A DNA stretch of 64,000 nucleotides from Anderseniella sp963759095 (GCA_963759095.1 CAVWYF010000009.1:1-64000); one strand, 5' to 3'; shown: positions 24,547 to 33,101, numbered from the stretch's first letter. Notes: generated by a model from the sequence alone, not told the origin. Numbers and translations are program-made.

Positions 24547-25296
24547 ATGAAACTAGTTGCCCTCACTGCCCTTGCCCTCACTGCCGGCGCGGCTATCGCA
24601 CATGCCGATGCAAGCCACGCCGTTCATCAAAAATGTGCAGTGCTTTCAAAAGCCGACAGTTCCAAAACTGCGGCTTTTGACATTCTTGCCGCGCATGTCC
24701 ACCGTAACGGACGCACGGTTACCTTCCACATGACCACCAATGGCAAGGCGGGGTCGAAGACGCCGGAACCTGCAGGCAAACTTGCCGGTGCCCCGGTGCT
24801 GTCCTATGTCTGGCCGACATCGCTTGACCCGTCGACGGTCGGGTTTGAAGGCAAGACCGGTATCCTGGCCCTTGCAGCAACCAGCCATCCGGATTTCGAC
24901 GACACACCACTTTATGACGAAGACGGTGACGGCGATCCTGCGAACGACGGCACCAAATGGCACAGCCACTGGGTGGTCCTGACGCCGACGGAGCAATGCG
25001 GCAAGGGTGCGCTGGGGGTGCGAGATATTCCGGACGGTGAAACGCCGGCCATGCCGGCAACCTGGCCGGGCCTGCCGATCTTCATCGACAGCCCCGGATT
25101 TACCCCCTTGTTCGACGGTCCCGAAGTGAAGATCAACGTGTCATTTGCAGATGCGGGTGCAATCACCGGAGCCTCTTACGACGGCGTCACCGCGGCCCTG
25201 AAAGTAAATGCCAATGTCCATGCGCCGTTGCTTTGTATCGCCGACGTGTTTGATATTGCCTCCGGTGATCTGAGCTTGCCGGGCACGATCAACTGA
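24547..25296 (+). CDS. Exported protein of unknown function with acidic Ca-binding-like loop
   Basis: 249 residues. Signal peptide 1-20 (KLVALTALALTAGAAIAHA). Mature protein begins DASHAVHQKCAVLS and contains a DEDGDGDPANDG loop near 125, like EF-hand or thrombospondin calcium loops, next to KWHSHWVVL, and a late SFADAGAITGASYDGVTAALKVNANVHAPLLC. Two Cys pairs could be disulfides. I do not recognise the family. ATG follows AGGAG by seven bases. First gene of the rightward half of the divergent MarR-controlled region; the thioredoxin-like gene follows after an 87-base gap containing a strong hairpin. Confidence 0.8.
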   Translation: MKLVALTALALTAGAAIAHADASHAVHQKCAVLSKADSSKTAAFDILAAHVHRNGRTVTFHMTTNGKAGSKTPEPAGKLAGAPVLSYVWPTSLDPSTVGFEGKTGILALAATSHPDFDDTPLYDEDGDGDPANDGTKWHSHWVVLTPTEQCGKGALGVRDIPDGETPAMPATWPGLPIFIDSPGFTPLFDGPEVKINVSFADAGAITGASYDGVTAALKVNANVHAPLLCIADVFDIASGDLSLPGTIN

Positions 25297-25313
25297 TCGT
25301 TCAACGATGAACC

Positions 25314-25341
25314 GGCGGGGCCGTTTTGTGCAGGCCCCGCC
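25314..25341 (+). terminator. GC-rich hairpin between exported protein and thioredoxin-like genes
   Basis: GGCGGGGCC at 25314-25322 pairs perfectly with GGCCCCGCC at 25333-25341 around a 10-base T-rich loop. There is no T-run after it (CATAAAC), so it may be a partial terminator, Rho-stop, or mRNA-stability stem adjusting the level of the downstream gene. Confidence 0.5.
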
Positions 25342-25383
25342 CATAAACATCAAACCCAACCCGGCCAGTCGGAGACCATTGCC

Positions 25384-25854
25384 ATGAGTATTGATCAAAA
25401 CTTTCTCCCCGCTCCGGAACTCAATGTGTCGCAATGGTTCAATTCAAAGCAGGACATAACACTGGAGAGCCTGCGCGGCAGGGTCATTGTCATCGAGGCT
25501 TTCCAGATGCTTTGCCCCGGTTGTGTGACCCACGGGCTGCCGCAGGCAAAGCAGGTGCACGCGCTGTTTCCAGATGACAAGGTGGCAGTGCTCGGGCTTC
25601 ACACTGTCTTTGAACACCATGACGCTATGACACCTGTGTCGCTTGAAGCCTTCATTCACGAATACCAGTTGCGGTTTCCGGTTGGTGTTGATGAAGCAAC
25701 AGACCAGGGCATCCCCAAAACCATGGCCGCATACGGTCTACGCGGCACTCCCTCCTTGCTCATCCTCGACCAGGCCGGCAATCTGAGGGCCAGCCATTTT
25801 GGCCACACAACCGACATGCAGATCGGCGCCGAGATCGCCGCTCTGCTCTGCTGA
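25384..25854 (+). CDS. Thioredoxin-fold (peroxiredoxin/TlpA-like) protein
   Basis: 156 residues without a signal peptide. Starts SIDQNFLPAPELNVSQWFNS and has LRGRVIVIEAFQMLCPGCVTHGLPQAKQVH: a CPGC motif at the head of the first helix where thioredoxin has CGPC, followed by VGVDEATDQGIPKTMAAYGLRGTPSLLILDQAG with the conserved cis-proline (GTPS). This is the alkyl hydroperoxide/thiol-specific antioxidant or TlpA-like thioredoxin fold, probably a cytosolic disulfide reductase or peroxidase. Part of the group under the Cys-rich MarR palindrome, which fits a thiol-stress role. Confidence 0.85.
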   Translation: MSIDQNFLPAPELNVSQWFNSKQDITLESLRGRVIVIEAFQMLCPGCVTHGLPQAKQVHALFPDDKVAVLGLHTVFEHHDAMTPVSLEAFIHEYQLRFPVGVDEATDQGIPKTMAAYGLRGTPSLLILDQAGNLRASHFGHTTDMQIGAEIAALLC

Positions 25855-26041
25855 ACAGACCCCTACGGATTGACGAGATGAATCAGGTCGACGTTCTACG
25901 TCCTTGTTTTAACATGAACTTACCTGGAAGTTCGCGTCCTGATGCTGGAAATGGCATCCAGTCCCGTTGCATGCGGTTTGCGATGGCTGAAAAATAGGCT
26001 GAAAATGCAGTTATGCAGTCAGTGTGTTTTATAGGCCAATA

Positions 26042-26926
26042 ATGATGCGAAGAAATCAGCGGGTTCTGGTGCTCGGCGGTACTGGCTCAATCGGGAGTTC
26101 TGTCGCAGGCGTGTTGCACCAGCGCGAACACCAGGTCACCTGCCTGGCCCGGTCTGAGAAATCACAGGATAGCTTGCGGGCCGAAGGATACAACACGATA
26201 CGCGGGGATATCCGGTCGCCTGACCAATGGATCGGATGTGCGGAGGAATTCGACGCCGTGATAAGTGCAGCATCGACCTGGTCTGACGATGAAGCACAAG
26301 TTAACCGGCAACTGATTGAAAAATTGCTGGAGGCGTTTTCCACAGCCGATGCAGGCAAGACCGTCATCTACACGGACGGGTGCTGGAGCTATGGAAACAC
26401 CGGTGACATCATCGCCACGGAAGACACCCCGTTCGATCCTCTGCCCGAATTCGCATGGAGCGTTGAAACCGCCCGCCAGGTTCAAGACAACAGGCACGTT
26501 CGCGGCATGGTTATCTTGCCGGCCATGGTCTACGAGCGCGACGGCGGCGTCCTTGAGCAAATGGCGGAGGATGCACGACACCGGGACCGGATCAGGATTG
26601 TCGGCAGTGAAGATACCAGATGGCCGATGGTTCACCGGACGGATCTGGCCCAGTTGTATGCGCTGATGCTGGAGCGCGGTGCACCGGGTTCCAGCTTCAA
26701 CGGCGCGGGCATAGTTGCGATGCAAGTCGGCAAGATCGCAAAGACACTGGCACGGCGGTTTGGCAAGCCGGACGATCTCGAGGTGTTGACGGTAGACCAG
26801 GCTGTCCGGGACATCGGAGGCTGGACAGTCGGCTACGCGCTTGATCAGCAGATGAGCAGCACCAAGGCGGCGCGGGAGCTGGGCTGGACGCCGGAGCACA
26901 CTGATATTCTGGCAGAGTTGTCCTAA
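26042..26926 (+). CDS. NAD-dependent epimerase/dehydratase-like (atypical SDR) protein
   Basis: 294 residues from ATG 26042; ATG 26045 is equally possible and GTG 26024 has no support. N-terminal NAD(P) motif RVLVLGGTGSIGSSVAGVL, GDIRSPDQW, VISAAS and VIYTDGCWSYG, where the usual YxxxK catalytic pair is not evident, then RGMVILPAMVYERDGG, WPMVHRTDLAQLYALMLERG and a C-terminal KAARELGWTPEH. This is an extended or atypical short-chain dehydrogenase (NmrA/epimerase-like). Substrate unknown. Stands alone between two long intergenic stretches. Confidence 0.82.
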   Translation: MMRRNQRVLVLGGTGSIGSSVAGVLHQREHQVTCLARSEKSQDSLRAEGYNTIRGDIRSPDQWIGCAEEFDAVISAASTWSDDEAQVNRQLIEKLLEAFSTADAGKTVIYTDGCWSYGNTGDIIATEDTPFDPLPEFAWSVETARQVQDNRHVRGMVILPAMVYERDGGVLEQMAEDARHRDRIRIVGSEDTRWPMVHRTDLAQLYALMLERGAPGSSFNGAGIVAMQVGKIAKTLARRFGKPDDLEVLTVDQAVRDIGGWTVGYALDQQMSSTKAARELGWTPEHTDILAELS

Positions 26927-27066
26927 CAATCGGAAGAGAAAACAAAACGCGATATGGAAGGTCCCTTGAGCAGTTCAGGCTTTGATGAATTGAATCAGAC
27001 CTGGGGTTCAATTATCTGTTTTAAAATGGTTTTATTTGACAGTTTACCCAAATTCATAAGCCCCGC

Positions 27067-27978
27067 TCAAGCATCTGGCGCCGGCCTCGGACGCACCGGC
27101 ATGTTAATGGCCGCAACCCCGATGATGGCTGCGATCAGCCCTAGCCCAATCACCGGGGTGATCTGTTCGCCGAGGAACACGATACCCAGCGCGACGCCAA
27201 CGCCGGCCCTGAGATAGGCCTGGCTGGCGGTGCCCATGGACCCCAGCGTCTTCAGCAAGCGGAAATAGATCAACAGCGCGCATGCGGTGCACAGCACCGA
27301 CAGAACCGATGCCGCGGCAACAGCTTTCAGGGAAGGCGCAAGGGTCCAGGGTTGTTCCAGCACCAGACTGGCCGGCGCCAGCACAATAGCTGCGCATATC
27401 ATGGTTCCCGCCGCCGTCGCGGTTGCTGAAACATGGGTGAAGCGTTTGCCGTAGATCGCGGCACAGGCATACAGGATCGCCCCGGCAATTGCTGCCAGTT
27501 GTCCGGCCACCTGCCGGCCGAGACCAGCCAGTGCGTCGACCCCGACGATCATGGTGACGCCAAGCAGGCCAAGACAGGCGCCGAACAGTTTCAGGCCGCT
27601 TGTCACTTCATGGCGGGTGATGAAAACCGTGAACAGGAAAACAAAGATCGGTGATGTGGAATTGAGAACGCTGGCTAACCCGCTGTCGACATATTGCTGG
27701 CCCCAGGCAAGCAACGTCCACGCCCCGATGGAGTTGAAGAATGACTGTATCAGAAGCATGCGCCACGTCCGGCCATCACGCGGCAGATGATCGTTGCGCC
27801 ATGAAAGAACAGCAAGCAGAAACAGCGCAGCAATTGTTACCCTGACTGCGATCAGCGTGACCGGCGGAATTTCCATGACCGCCACCTTGATGAACAGATA
27901 GGACGAACCCCATAACAGGGCCAGCAAACCGAGCAAGGCAAGTTCGACCATCAGGACCGGTTTGGCGGGTGCGCTCAC
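27067..27978 (-). CDS. EamA-family (DMT superfamily) transporter
   Basis: About 303 residues from GTG 27978 (AAGG nine bases upstream); ATG 27951 is the alternative, and the longer frame to 28050 runs through the previous gene. Ten hydrophobic segments in two EamA repeats; first repeat ALLWGSSYLFIKVAV and IPPVTLIAVRVTIAALFLL, second GAILYACAAIYGKRF and ending TPVIGLGLIAAIIGVAAIN. Members export amino acids, metabolites or drugs from the cytoplasm. It follows the NIPSNAP gene by 28 bases, forming a pair under the same divergent promoter as the ArsR gene. Confidence 0.87.
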   Translation of the reverse strand: MSAPAKPVLMVELALLGLLALLWGSSYLFIKVAVMEIPPVTLIAVRVTIAALFLLAVLSWRNDHLPRDGRTWRMLLIQSFFNSIGAWTLLAWGQQYVDSGLASVLNSTSPIFVFLFTVFITRHEVTSGLKLFGACLGLLGVTMIVGVDALAGLGRQVAGQLAAIAGAILYACAAIYGKRFTHVSATATAAGTMICAAIVLAPASLVLEQPWTLAPSLKAVAAASVLSVLCTACALLIYFRLLKTLGSMGTASQAYLRAGVGVALGIVFLGEQITPVIGLGLIAAIIGVAAINMPVRPRPAPDA

Positions 27979-28006
27979 GAACTGGATACCTTTGCGTTTC
28001 GCAACC

Positions 28007-28354
28007 TCACTCGCTTTCCTGCACGCTATCTGCGTGCGGCGCAGATGCAAGTTTCAGAAAGGTCCTGTCTTCCCGCAGCAGAAATTTCTCGCGCTGGGCA
28101 AATTCATAATTCTCCCGGCCCAGCGGATCGGCAGCCAACCGCGCGCGGTATTGTTCATAAGCAGCGAGGCTGTCGATATTGTAGACCCCGTAGGCCAGCG
28201 TACTGGAGCCTTCGTGCGGTGCATAGTAGCCAATCAGGTCTGCGCCACAGCGTGGGATGGCGTCGCCCCAGTTGCGGGCGTACTGTTCAAACTGATGTTG
28301 TTTGGTCGGGTCGATGTGATAGCGGATAAAGCAGGTCAGCACTTGAGCCTCCAT
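28007..28354 (-). CDS. NIPSNAP-family protein
   Basis: 115 residues: VLTCFIRYHIDPTKQHQFEQYARNWGDAIPRCGADLIGYYAPHEGSSTLAYGVYNIDSLAAYEQYRARLAADPLG, the ferredoxin-like dimeric alpha/beta barrel of NIPSNAP proteins; the YxPxEGS and YEQYR segments are typical. Bacterial members have no fixed function and often sit near regulators or transporters. Divergent from the ArsR regulator with a 62-base gap that holds its operator, so it is a likely target, together with the EamA transporter. Confidence 0.85.
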   Translation of the reverse strand: MEAQVLTCFIRYHIDPTKQHQFEQYARNWGDAIPRCGADLIGYYAPHEGSSTLAYGVYNIDSLAAYEQYRARLAADPLGRENYEFAQREKFLLREDRTFLKLASAPHADSVQESE

Positions 28355-28394
28355 GGTCGTTGAGTATCAAGTGATGCCACATTGCATGGCGTGA

Positions 28395-28418
28395 ATGCTT
28401 CGACTACGATCGAAGCAT
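28395..28418. promoter_or_regulatory. Palindromic ArsR operator overlapping the start codon
   Basis: ATGCTTCGA at 28395-28403 and TCGAAGCAT at 28410-28418 form a perfect 9-6-9 inverted repeat. The right arm runs into the ATG of the ArsR gene (28417). ArsR/SmtB dimers bind imperfect 12-2-12 type palindromes of this kind; here occupation would block both transcription of the divergent NIPSNAP-EamA pair and the regulator's own start. Inferred from symmetry and place. Confidence 0.65.
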
Positions 28419-29106
28419 GAAAGAAGGTCCTGACATCGCGCTATTGGGTTCGCTAATCGGCGATCCGGCACGGGCCAACATCCTCACCGCGCTGATGAGT
28501 GGCAAGGCGCTGACGGCCACCGAACTGGCATCTGAAGCAGGCGTGACGGTTCAAACCGCAAGTTCGCATCTGAAGAAACTCCAGGACGCGTACCTTTTGC
28601 GGCAGCGCAAACAGGGCCGGCATCGTTATTTCACCCTGGCGGATGATGATGTCGGCAGTGTTCTGGAGGCGATGATGGGGCTGGCCGCCAAGCGCGGTCT
28701 GGTGCGTACCCGCACCGGTCCGAAAGACGACGCCCTGCGCAAGGCACGGGTTTGCTACAACCACCTGGCCGGCGACCTGGGCGTGGCGATCTATGACGGC
28801 ATGGTCAGCAGCGGCTATCTTGCCGAGGCGGACGACGCTGTCAATCTGACGCGCGCCGGGGAAGACTTCGCCGCACAATTCGGCGTTGATCTGGCCATCC
28901 TGTCAAAGTCGCGGCGCCCCATGTGCAGATCCTGCCTGGACTGGAGTTCGCGCCGCACCCACCTGGCAGGCTCATTGGGCACTGCCCTGCTCAACCGGTT
29001 TTACGAACTGGACTGGGCTTCACGGGTGGAAGGTTCACGCGTGGTGGCGTTCAGTGCAAAGGGTGAACGCCTGTTACTGACGAAATTTGGCGTCAATGCC
29101 TTATGA
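28417..29106 (+). CDS. ArsR/SmtB-family regulator with C-terminal extension
   Basis: 229 residues, twice the size of a minimal ArsR. Residues 1-90 are the winged helix: LLGSLIGDPARANILTALMSGKALTATELASEAGVTVQTASSHLKKLQDAYLLRQRKQGRHRYFTLADDDV, no CxC metal box in the recognition region. The rest (90-229) is an added domain with RKARVCYNHLAGDLGVAIYDGM, MCRSCLDWSSRRTHLAGSLG and a final wing-like part. The pattern CYNHLAG ... C..CLDW..RR.HLAG is common in a subgroup of proteobacterial ArsR proteins. ATGA overlap with the following hydrolase gene indicates translation coupling. Ligand unknown. Confidence 0.88.
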   Translation: MKEGPDIALLGSLIGDPARANILTALMSGKALTATELASEAGVTVQTASSHLKKLQDAYLLRQRKQGRHRYFTLADDDVGSVLEAMMGLAAKRGLVRTRTGPKDDALRKARVCYNHLAGDLGVAIYDGMVSSGYLAEADDAVNLTRAGEDFAAQFGVDLAILSKSRRPMCRSCLDWSSRRTHLAGSLGTALLNRFYELDWASRVEGSRVVAFSAKGERLLLTKFGVNAL

Positions 29107-29912
29107 GCTGGCACCTGGATGAAGCCATCACAACAAGCGCCGGACGGGTGGCTGCCGGACGCGCCGGCAATGGGCCCGACCTTGTTCTGGCGCACGGCTG
29201 GCCATGGTCATCCTATGCGTGGCACCGGGTCATTCCGGAACTGGCGAAGCAGTACACGCTGCACTGGTATGACATGCCCGGCTATGGCCGCTCCGAGATG
29301 CGCGCTGACCAGGCGACGTCGCTGGACGTGCAGGGTCAGGTATTTGCTGAAATGCTTGTCCATTGGGGCCTTGCGCGTCCGCATGTCATCGCGCACGACT
29401 TTGGCGGCGCCACCACCTTGCGGGCGCATCTTCTGCACGCTTGTGAGTTTGAAACCTATGTACTGATGAACGTGGTCGCCATGCGGCCGTGGGGATCGGA
29501 ATTCTTCGATCATGTCGGCCGCCATGTGGACGCCTTTCTCGGCCTGCCGGCGCACATCCACAAGGCGGTGGTGGAAGCCTACATCAAGGGCGCGCTTGTG
29601 TCGGACATAGAAGCCGGTGACTTTGAAGCACTTGTCTCACCCTGGCTCAGCGAAGCCGGACGCGGCAGTTTCTACCGCCAGTTCGCCCAGGCTGATGAGC
29701 GTTACACCGCAGAGGTTGAACCCCTGTTCGGCGATATCCGCTGCCCGGTCAAAATCCTGTGGGGCGAGGATGATCCGTGGATACCGCTGGCACGCGGCAA
29801 GGCCCTGCACCGGCTGGTCGGCAAGGGCTCGTTCACGCCCCTGCCCGGCGTCGGCCATCTACCGCAGCTGGAAGCGCCGGAACTTGTGTTGAAGCGTTTG
29901 GGAACCACTTAA
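29103..29912 (+). CDS. Alpha/beta hydrolase (haloalkane dehalogenase/epoxide hydrolase-like)
   Basis: 269 residues. HGWPWSSYAWH oxyanion region near 31, nucleophile Asp in VIAHDFGGATTLRAH near 97 (Asp rather than Ser, as in haloalkane dehalogenases and epoxide hydrolases), acid in LWGEDDPWIPL near 220, and His in PGVGHLPQLEAP near 249. Its ATG overlaps the ArsR stop (ATGA), so it belongs to the same transcript and probably destroys the compound the regulator senses. Substrate unknown. Confidence 0.86.
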   Translation: MSWHLDEAITTSAGRVAAGRAGNGPDLVLAHGWPWSSYAWHRVIPELAKQYTLHWYDMPGYGRSEMRADQATSLDVQGQVFAEMLVHWGLARPHVIAHDFGGATTLRAHLLHACEFETYVLMNVVAMRPWGSEFFDHVGRHVDAFLGLPAHIHKAVVEAYIKGALVSDIEAGDFEALVSPWLSEAGRGSFYRQFAQADERYTAEVEPLFGDIRCPVKILWGEDDPWIPLARGKALHRLVGKGSFTPLPGVGHLPQLEAPELVLKRLGTT

Positions 29913-29976
29913 CGGCAATCATGTGCTTTCGACCGTTGGTATGACAGAACAGATTCTGGTCAGGACACTCCCGGAC

Positions 29977-30375
29977 TCAGCCCGGCCAGATCAGCTCCAG
30001 GCGAATACCGCCGGGTTCGGTAAACATCATGTGCCTGCGCGGACCGTCGCCGAGGAGTTCGGGCATGAACTCCACTTCGACACCGGGCCAGGCCGCGACC
30101 GTGTCCGCCAGTTGAGCCAGCCGCTGTTCGCTGTCCACCTGCATCGCCAGGTGATGCAGACCGACATTGGCGCGACGGTCAAATCCGGTCACCTGTCTCG
30201 ACCTATCCACCTGCCAAAGCGTCAGGCGCAGACTGCCATCGGTAACAGAGTTTCTCGGGTAGCTGTCATCGCGGGCGATTTCCTGCCAGCCCAGCACCTC
30301 GACGAAAAATGCCGTTGTCTGATCCAGATCGAAAACCGACAGACCGAGATGGTTGAGCCCTGATGTTTCAGCCAT
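29977..30375 (-). CDS. VOC-superfamily dioxygenase-like protein
   Basis: 132 residues from ATG 30375 (GAGG six bases upstream); the frame stays open to 30525 but the added 50 residues show no homology I can see. VOC halves: GLNHLGLSVFDLDQTTAFFVEVLGWQE with a His metal ligand, and VGLHHLAMQVDSEQRLAQLADTVAAWP with a second His, ending FTEPGGIRLELIW with the Glu ligand. All three metal ligands are therefore present, in contrast to the VOC protein at 12.8 kb. Substrate unknown. Transcribed toward the hydrolase gene. Confidence 0.82.
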   Translation of the reverse strand: MAETSGLNHLGLSVFDLDQTTAFFVEVLGWQEIARDDSYPRNSVTDGSLRLTLWQVDRSRQVTGFDRRANVGLHHLAMQVDSEQRLAQLADTVAAWPGVEVEFMPELLGDGPRRHMMFTEPGGIRLELIWPG

Positions 30376-30910
30376 GCATGCCTCGTGTTGTTCACTTGAA
30401 ATGAGGTGACGTTTTTTGCGCACCCTCTCCATGCGGGCAAGGTGCAGTCCGGTTATTTGATAGGGACCAACCACCTCTCCAATATGCGCCGGCAGGATGG
30501 CCTTGAGCTTAATGTTCTTGATCAAGTGAAAACGCGATGCGCCGTTGCATATTTATCAATAACAGCGTCATAAAAGATGTTTAATTTAGAACCAACTGAT
30601 TCAAGGGCAGCACTTAATATTCTGTTTTATATAGATATTATCGCTTTCTCTGAGGATGTGAATCAACACTCAATCCGGTGTATCATAACGTCGTTCCGGC
30701 GCTTGCCTGCTCGTGTCTTTGCCGGTGTTGAGAAATTGATTCATCCAGGCAGACACCGGCGAAATACTCGTTTTGGTCCTGATCGGGGGACATCCATCTA
30801 CAATCGTGAAGCCGGGAACTGCTGTGCAATTACACAGTCTGAAATGTGTCGAAGGCAGCGCGGAGATGCTCCGGCTGCCTTCTTGTCAGTCACAGATTGC
30901 TGTTACCGGC
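30376..30910. other. Intergenic, no gene seen
   Basis: About 530 bases, AT-richer than the surroundings around 30540-30660. Short frames exist on both strands but none has a ribosome site with recognisable protein. Probably holds the promoters of the VOC gene (leftward) and nothing else that I can support. Confidence 0.4.
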
Positions 30911-31249
30911 TCAGTAGAAGCGGTTCCGGCATCTGTAGTATTTCCTCCACCAGTGGTGACGTCCTGTGCGGCGTGCTTTCCGCTTCAGCCAGCGACACTT
31001 GCGCCAGCGATGGCCGCCATGGCCCCAGTGTCCGCCACCGCCCCAGCCGCCGCCCCAGCCGCCGTGACCGTGACCGCCATAGCCGTGTGCCAGGATGATG
31101 CCGGCAGGTGCGGTTGTGGTGGCCGCCGTTGTGCTTGCCGCGGTAGCGGCAGACATGCCGGCGGCAACAGTTGCATTGGCTGCCGGTGCGGCAGTGAAAG
31201 CGGCAGCTGCTATAATCGCCACTGCCATGAAGTTGGTCTTGTTGATCAT
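30911..31249 (-). CDS. Small exported Gly/His-rich, strongly basic protein
   Basis: 112 residues. Signal peptide 1-26 (TNFMAVAIIAAAAFTAAPAANA). Then an Ala/Thr-rich low-complexity stretch (27-50), a Gly/His/Trp block (HGYGGHGHGGWGGGWGGGGH, about 55-75) and a basic Arg/Lys/Trp C-terminus with two cysteines (RWRKCRWLKRKARR ... YYRCRNRFY). Gly-His-rich exported proteins often bind Ni, Cu or Zn; the basic tail could bind envelope polyanions. It resembles small 'GGWG/HWRHRH' exported proteins common in alphaproteobacteria, all without function. Expression cannot be judged. Confidence 0.65.
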   Translation of the reverse strand: MINKTNFMAVAIIAAAAFTAAPAANATVAAGMSAATAASTTAATTTAPAGIILAHGYGGHGHGGWGGGWGGGGHWGHGGHRWRKCRWLKRKARRTGRHHWWRKYYRCRNRFY

Positions 31250-31473
31250 GATTTCAGTTTCCGTTCGTTGGTCATATTGCCCGACCCGTTGATCAGCACA
31301 TTGCCAAACCCCACCTGAATGTTAACTGAAATTCATGTTCATCCACGGTTCAGATTACCGCCACAATTGGCGCCCGGCCCTGAAATGCAAGCTGCGAACT
31401 TCTTTATTTGGGCATTTGAATTTCCCGCAATCCCCGGCAGCAGAACCAGAGATTGCAAGAACCGAAGATCTAC

Positions 31474-32047
31474 TCACACGAGATCCGCCGTGGCGCGAAA
31501 CCGGCGGATCATCAGCCAACCGGTAATGCAGAACACCGCCAGCAGGACCACGCTGAATATCGACCAGCCGTTCTCCATGGCATCTGCAAGCTGTGCGCCG
31601 AACAGATACCCCGCGCCGACCAGCAGCGTTGTCCAGACCGCGGCGGACGCGGCGTTCAAACAGGTAAAGCGAAGCCAATGAATGTCTGTCAATCCGACCG
31701 GCAAGGCGCCGATGGTGCGCATGCCCTTGGGATAGCGGTACACGAATATGTAGCCGGCACCGTACTTGTCCATCAGCGCGCGGGTGGTCTTCAGGGCGCG
31801 TTGCAGCCGGGGTTTCGTGAACGACAGCTTGTGGCCATAGCGCCGCGCAATGAATAATCGCATCTCGTCGCCGAGATACCCACCCAGCAGACGTGGCCGT
31901 CGCCACCGCGGCAATATCAAGAATACCTGAACTTGCGGCCAGCCCGGCAAAGAACGGAAGAACACCGCTTTTCATGGCGCAATAGGCGAACACCAGCCCA
32001 TAGGCCAGAAACTGGTTCACCTCGATCCACGCCATGATGTCCTGCAT
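31474..32047 (-). pseudogene. DedA/SNARE-associated family membrane protein, frameshifted
   Basis: Two frames form one protein of about 190 residues. The first (start 32047) reads WIEVNQFLAYGLVFAYCAMKSGVLPFFAGLAASSGILDIAAVATAT; near 31888 the reading shifts to LLGGYLGDEMRLFIARRYGHKL ... ALMDKYGAGYIFVYRYPKGMRTIGALPVG ... and ends at 31474. GxLGD...RxG and the FxxRxxxGxR region (here YRYPKGMRTIGALPVG) are the DedA signature. DedA proteins are lipid (undecaprenyl phosphate/phosphatidylethanolamine) transporters. One base too many in the ACGTCTGCTGGG stretch explains the break. As written the gene is interrupted. Confidence 0.8.
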
Positions 32048-32435
32048 CGAAATCGCCGTCGCCTGTTTTGTTCAACCGGATAACAATGATCGGTACGGCG
32101 GCGTCTTGTGCCGAACGGATAATAAGTTTTGTACGCAACATGATATGCGCGAGATTACCTGCACTCGCGCCTGCCGCGACGGCGGGTATCCACAGATTGC
32201 GACGTATGCTGCCGGTTTTGCCCCGCTCGCGCAGCACAATGTGGGTAACCATTGTGTTGCCACGACATCATCATCATTTTGCCTCGCTTCGGTAACGTGC
32301 TGGTGCAGACGGCATGTGATTCAAGATCTGCGGTGAGTGGCGTATTCTTTACCCCTGGAATGCAGATCTTGTGGCGTGTTCTTCTTTGCAGAGCTACATT
32401 GCCGTCGTCACATGCCGTCGCTGCTGGTTTTTTGG
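32048..32435. other. Intergenic, no gene seen
   Basis: About 390 bases between the dedA-like gene and the first mosaic repeat. Short overlapping frames on both strands have no recognisable product or ribosome site. It marks the left boundary of the cassette-like island. Confidence 0.35.
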
Positions 32436-32622
32436 GGTCGAACAGCTTTACTCAGCACTTCGTGCTTCGCGCCGTTCTCCGACCCTGAACAACCGTCATG
32501 ATGAGTTCCAGTCCGAAGCACTTTGGTGCTGAGGCAAGCGCGACTGCGCGTCATGCGAAGCATGCCCCCGCGGAGCGCAGCCGACAGGCTGCTTGCGTGA
32601 GCGGAATAAAACAAACTCCCCC
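32436..32622 (+). repeat. Mosaic hairpin repeat, copy A
   Basis: Starts GGTCGAACAGCTTTACT, contains GCACTTCGTGC and GAAGCATG-type small hairpins, GTTCTCCGACCCTGAAC, and CGGAGCGCAGCCGACAGGCTGCTTGCGTGAGCG. Bases 32595-32623 match, in inverse orientation and with one mismatch, 35923-35951 of copy B, so A and B flank the 33-36 kb module as an inverted pair. The left terminal GGTCGAACAGCTT is shared with copies C and D. Confidence 0.75.
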
Positions 32623-33027
32623 TCACCCCTCCCCCAACAGCCGATCCGCCAGTATTGCCGCGATACGATGGCGTCTTGCCGTCCTGAACGCCCGCGTCTG
32701 GGCTCGGCGGATTTTTGCGAGGCTCAGGGTCTCGAAGGCGTCCAGCAGGCCATCCATGTCGGCGATTTCGGGGTTTTGCGCAAGCACGTCCGACACCGCG
32801 CCTATGGTATCGTCATGCAGCTCTGATGCATTGGCGCGGCTGGAGTCCACAATGCATCTCAGCGTCAGGCGGACATGACCGGGGCCGTGCTGGCGCAACA
32901 TGCGCTGCAGGGTGCGCCTGGCGTGGGTAATCTTGTAGGTGCGGCCTCTCCTGGCCTTGTGACAGGGCAGGATTTCCACGCCGCATTCACGGGCCAGCTG
33001 ATCGATTTTCCCGCGTGGTCGGGTCAT
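32623..33027 (-). CDS. Conserved hypothetical protein of phage/island modules
   Basis: 134 residues from ATG 33027, preceded by AAGGAGG at ideal distance; the longer frame to 33168 is ignored. RPRGKIDQLARECGVEILPCHKARRGRTYKITHARRTLQRMLRQHGPGHVRLTLRCIVDSS looks like a compact helical DNA-associated protein; I recall close relatives of unknown function in Hyphomicrobiales, beside GcrA-like and S24 repressor genes in prophage-like modules. The stop touches mosaic repeat A. Downstream of the GcrA-like gene on the same strand with a 74-base gap, hence probably the same transcript. Confidence 0.7.
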   Translation of the reverse strand: MTRPRGKIDQLARECGVEILPCHKARRGRTYKITHARRTLQRMLRQHGPGHVRLTLRCIVDSSRANASELHDDTIGAVSDVLAQNPEIADMDGLLDAFETLSLAKIRRAQTRAFRTARRHRIAAILADRLLGEG

Positions 33028-33101
33028 GATCAAAACCTCCTTGTTGGTTGGTATTTCCGTCACAGCGTGCGGCCCTGGGTTGTTCAGGCCTGCAGATGAT
33101 C

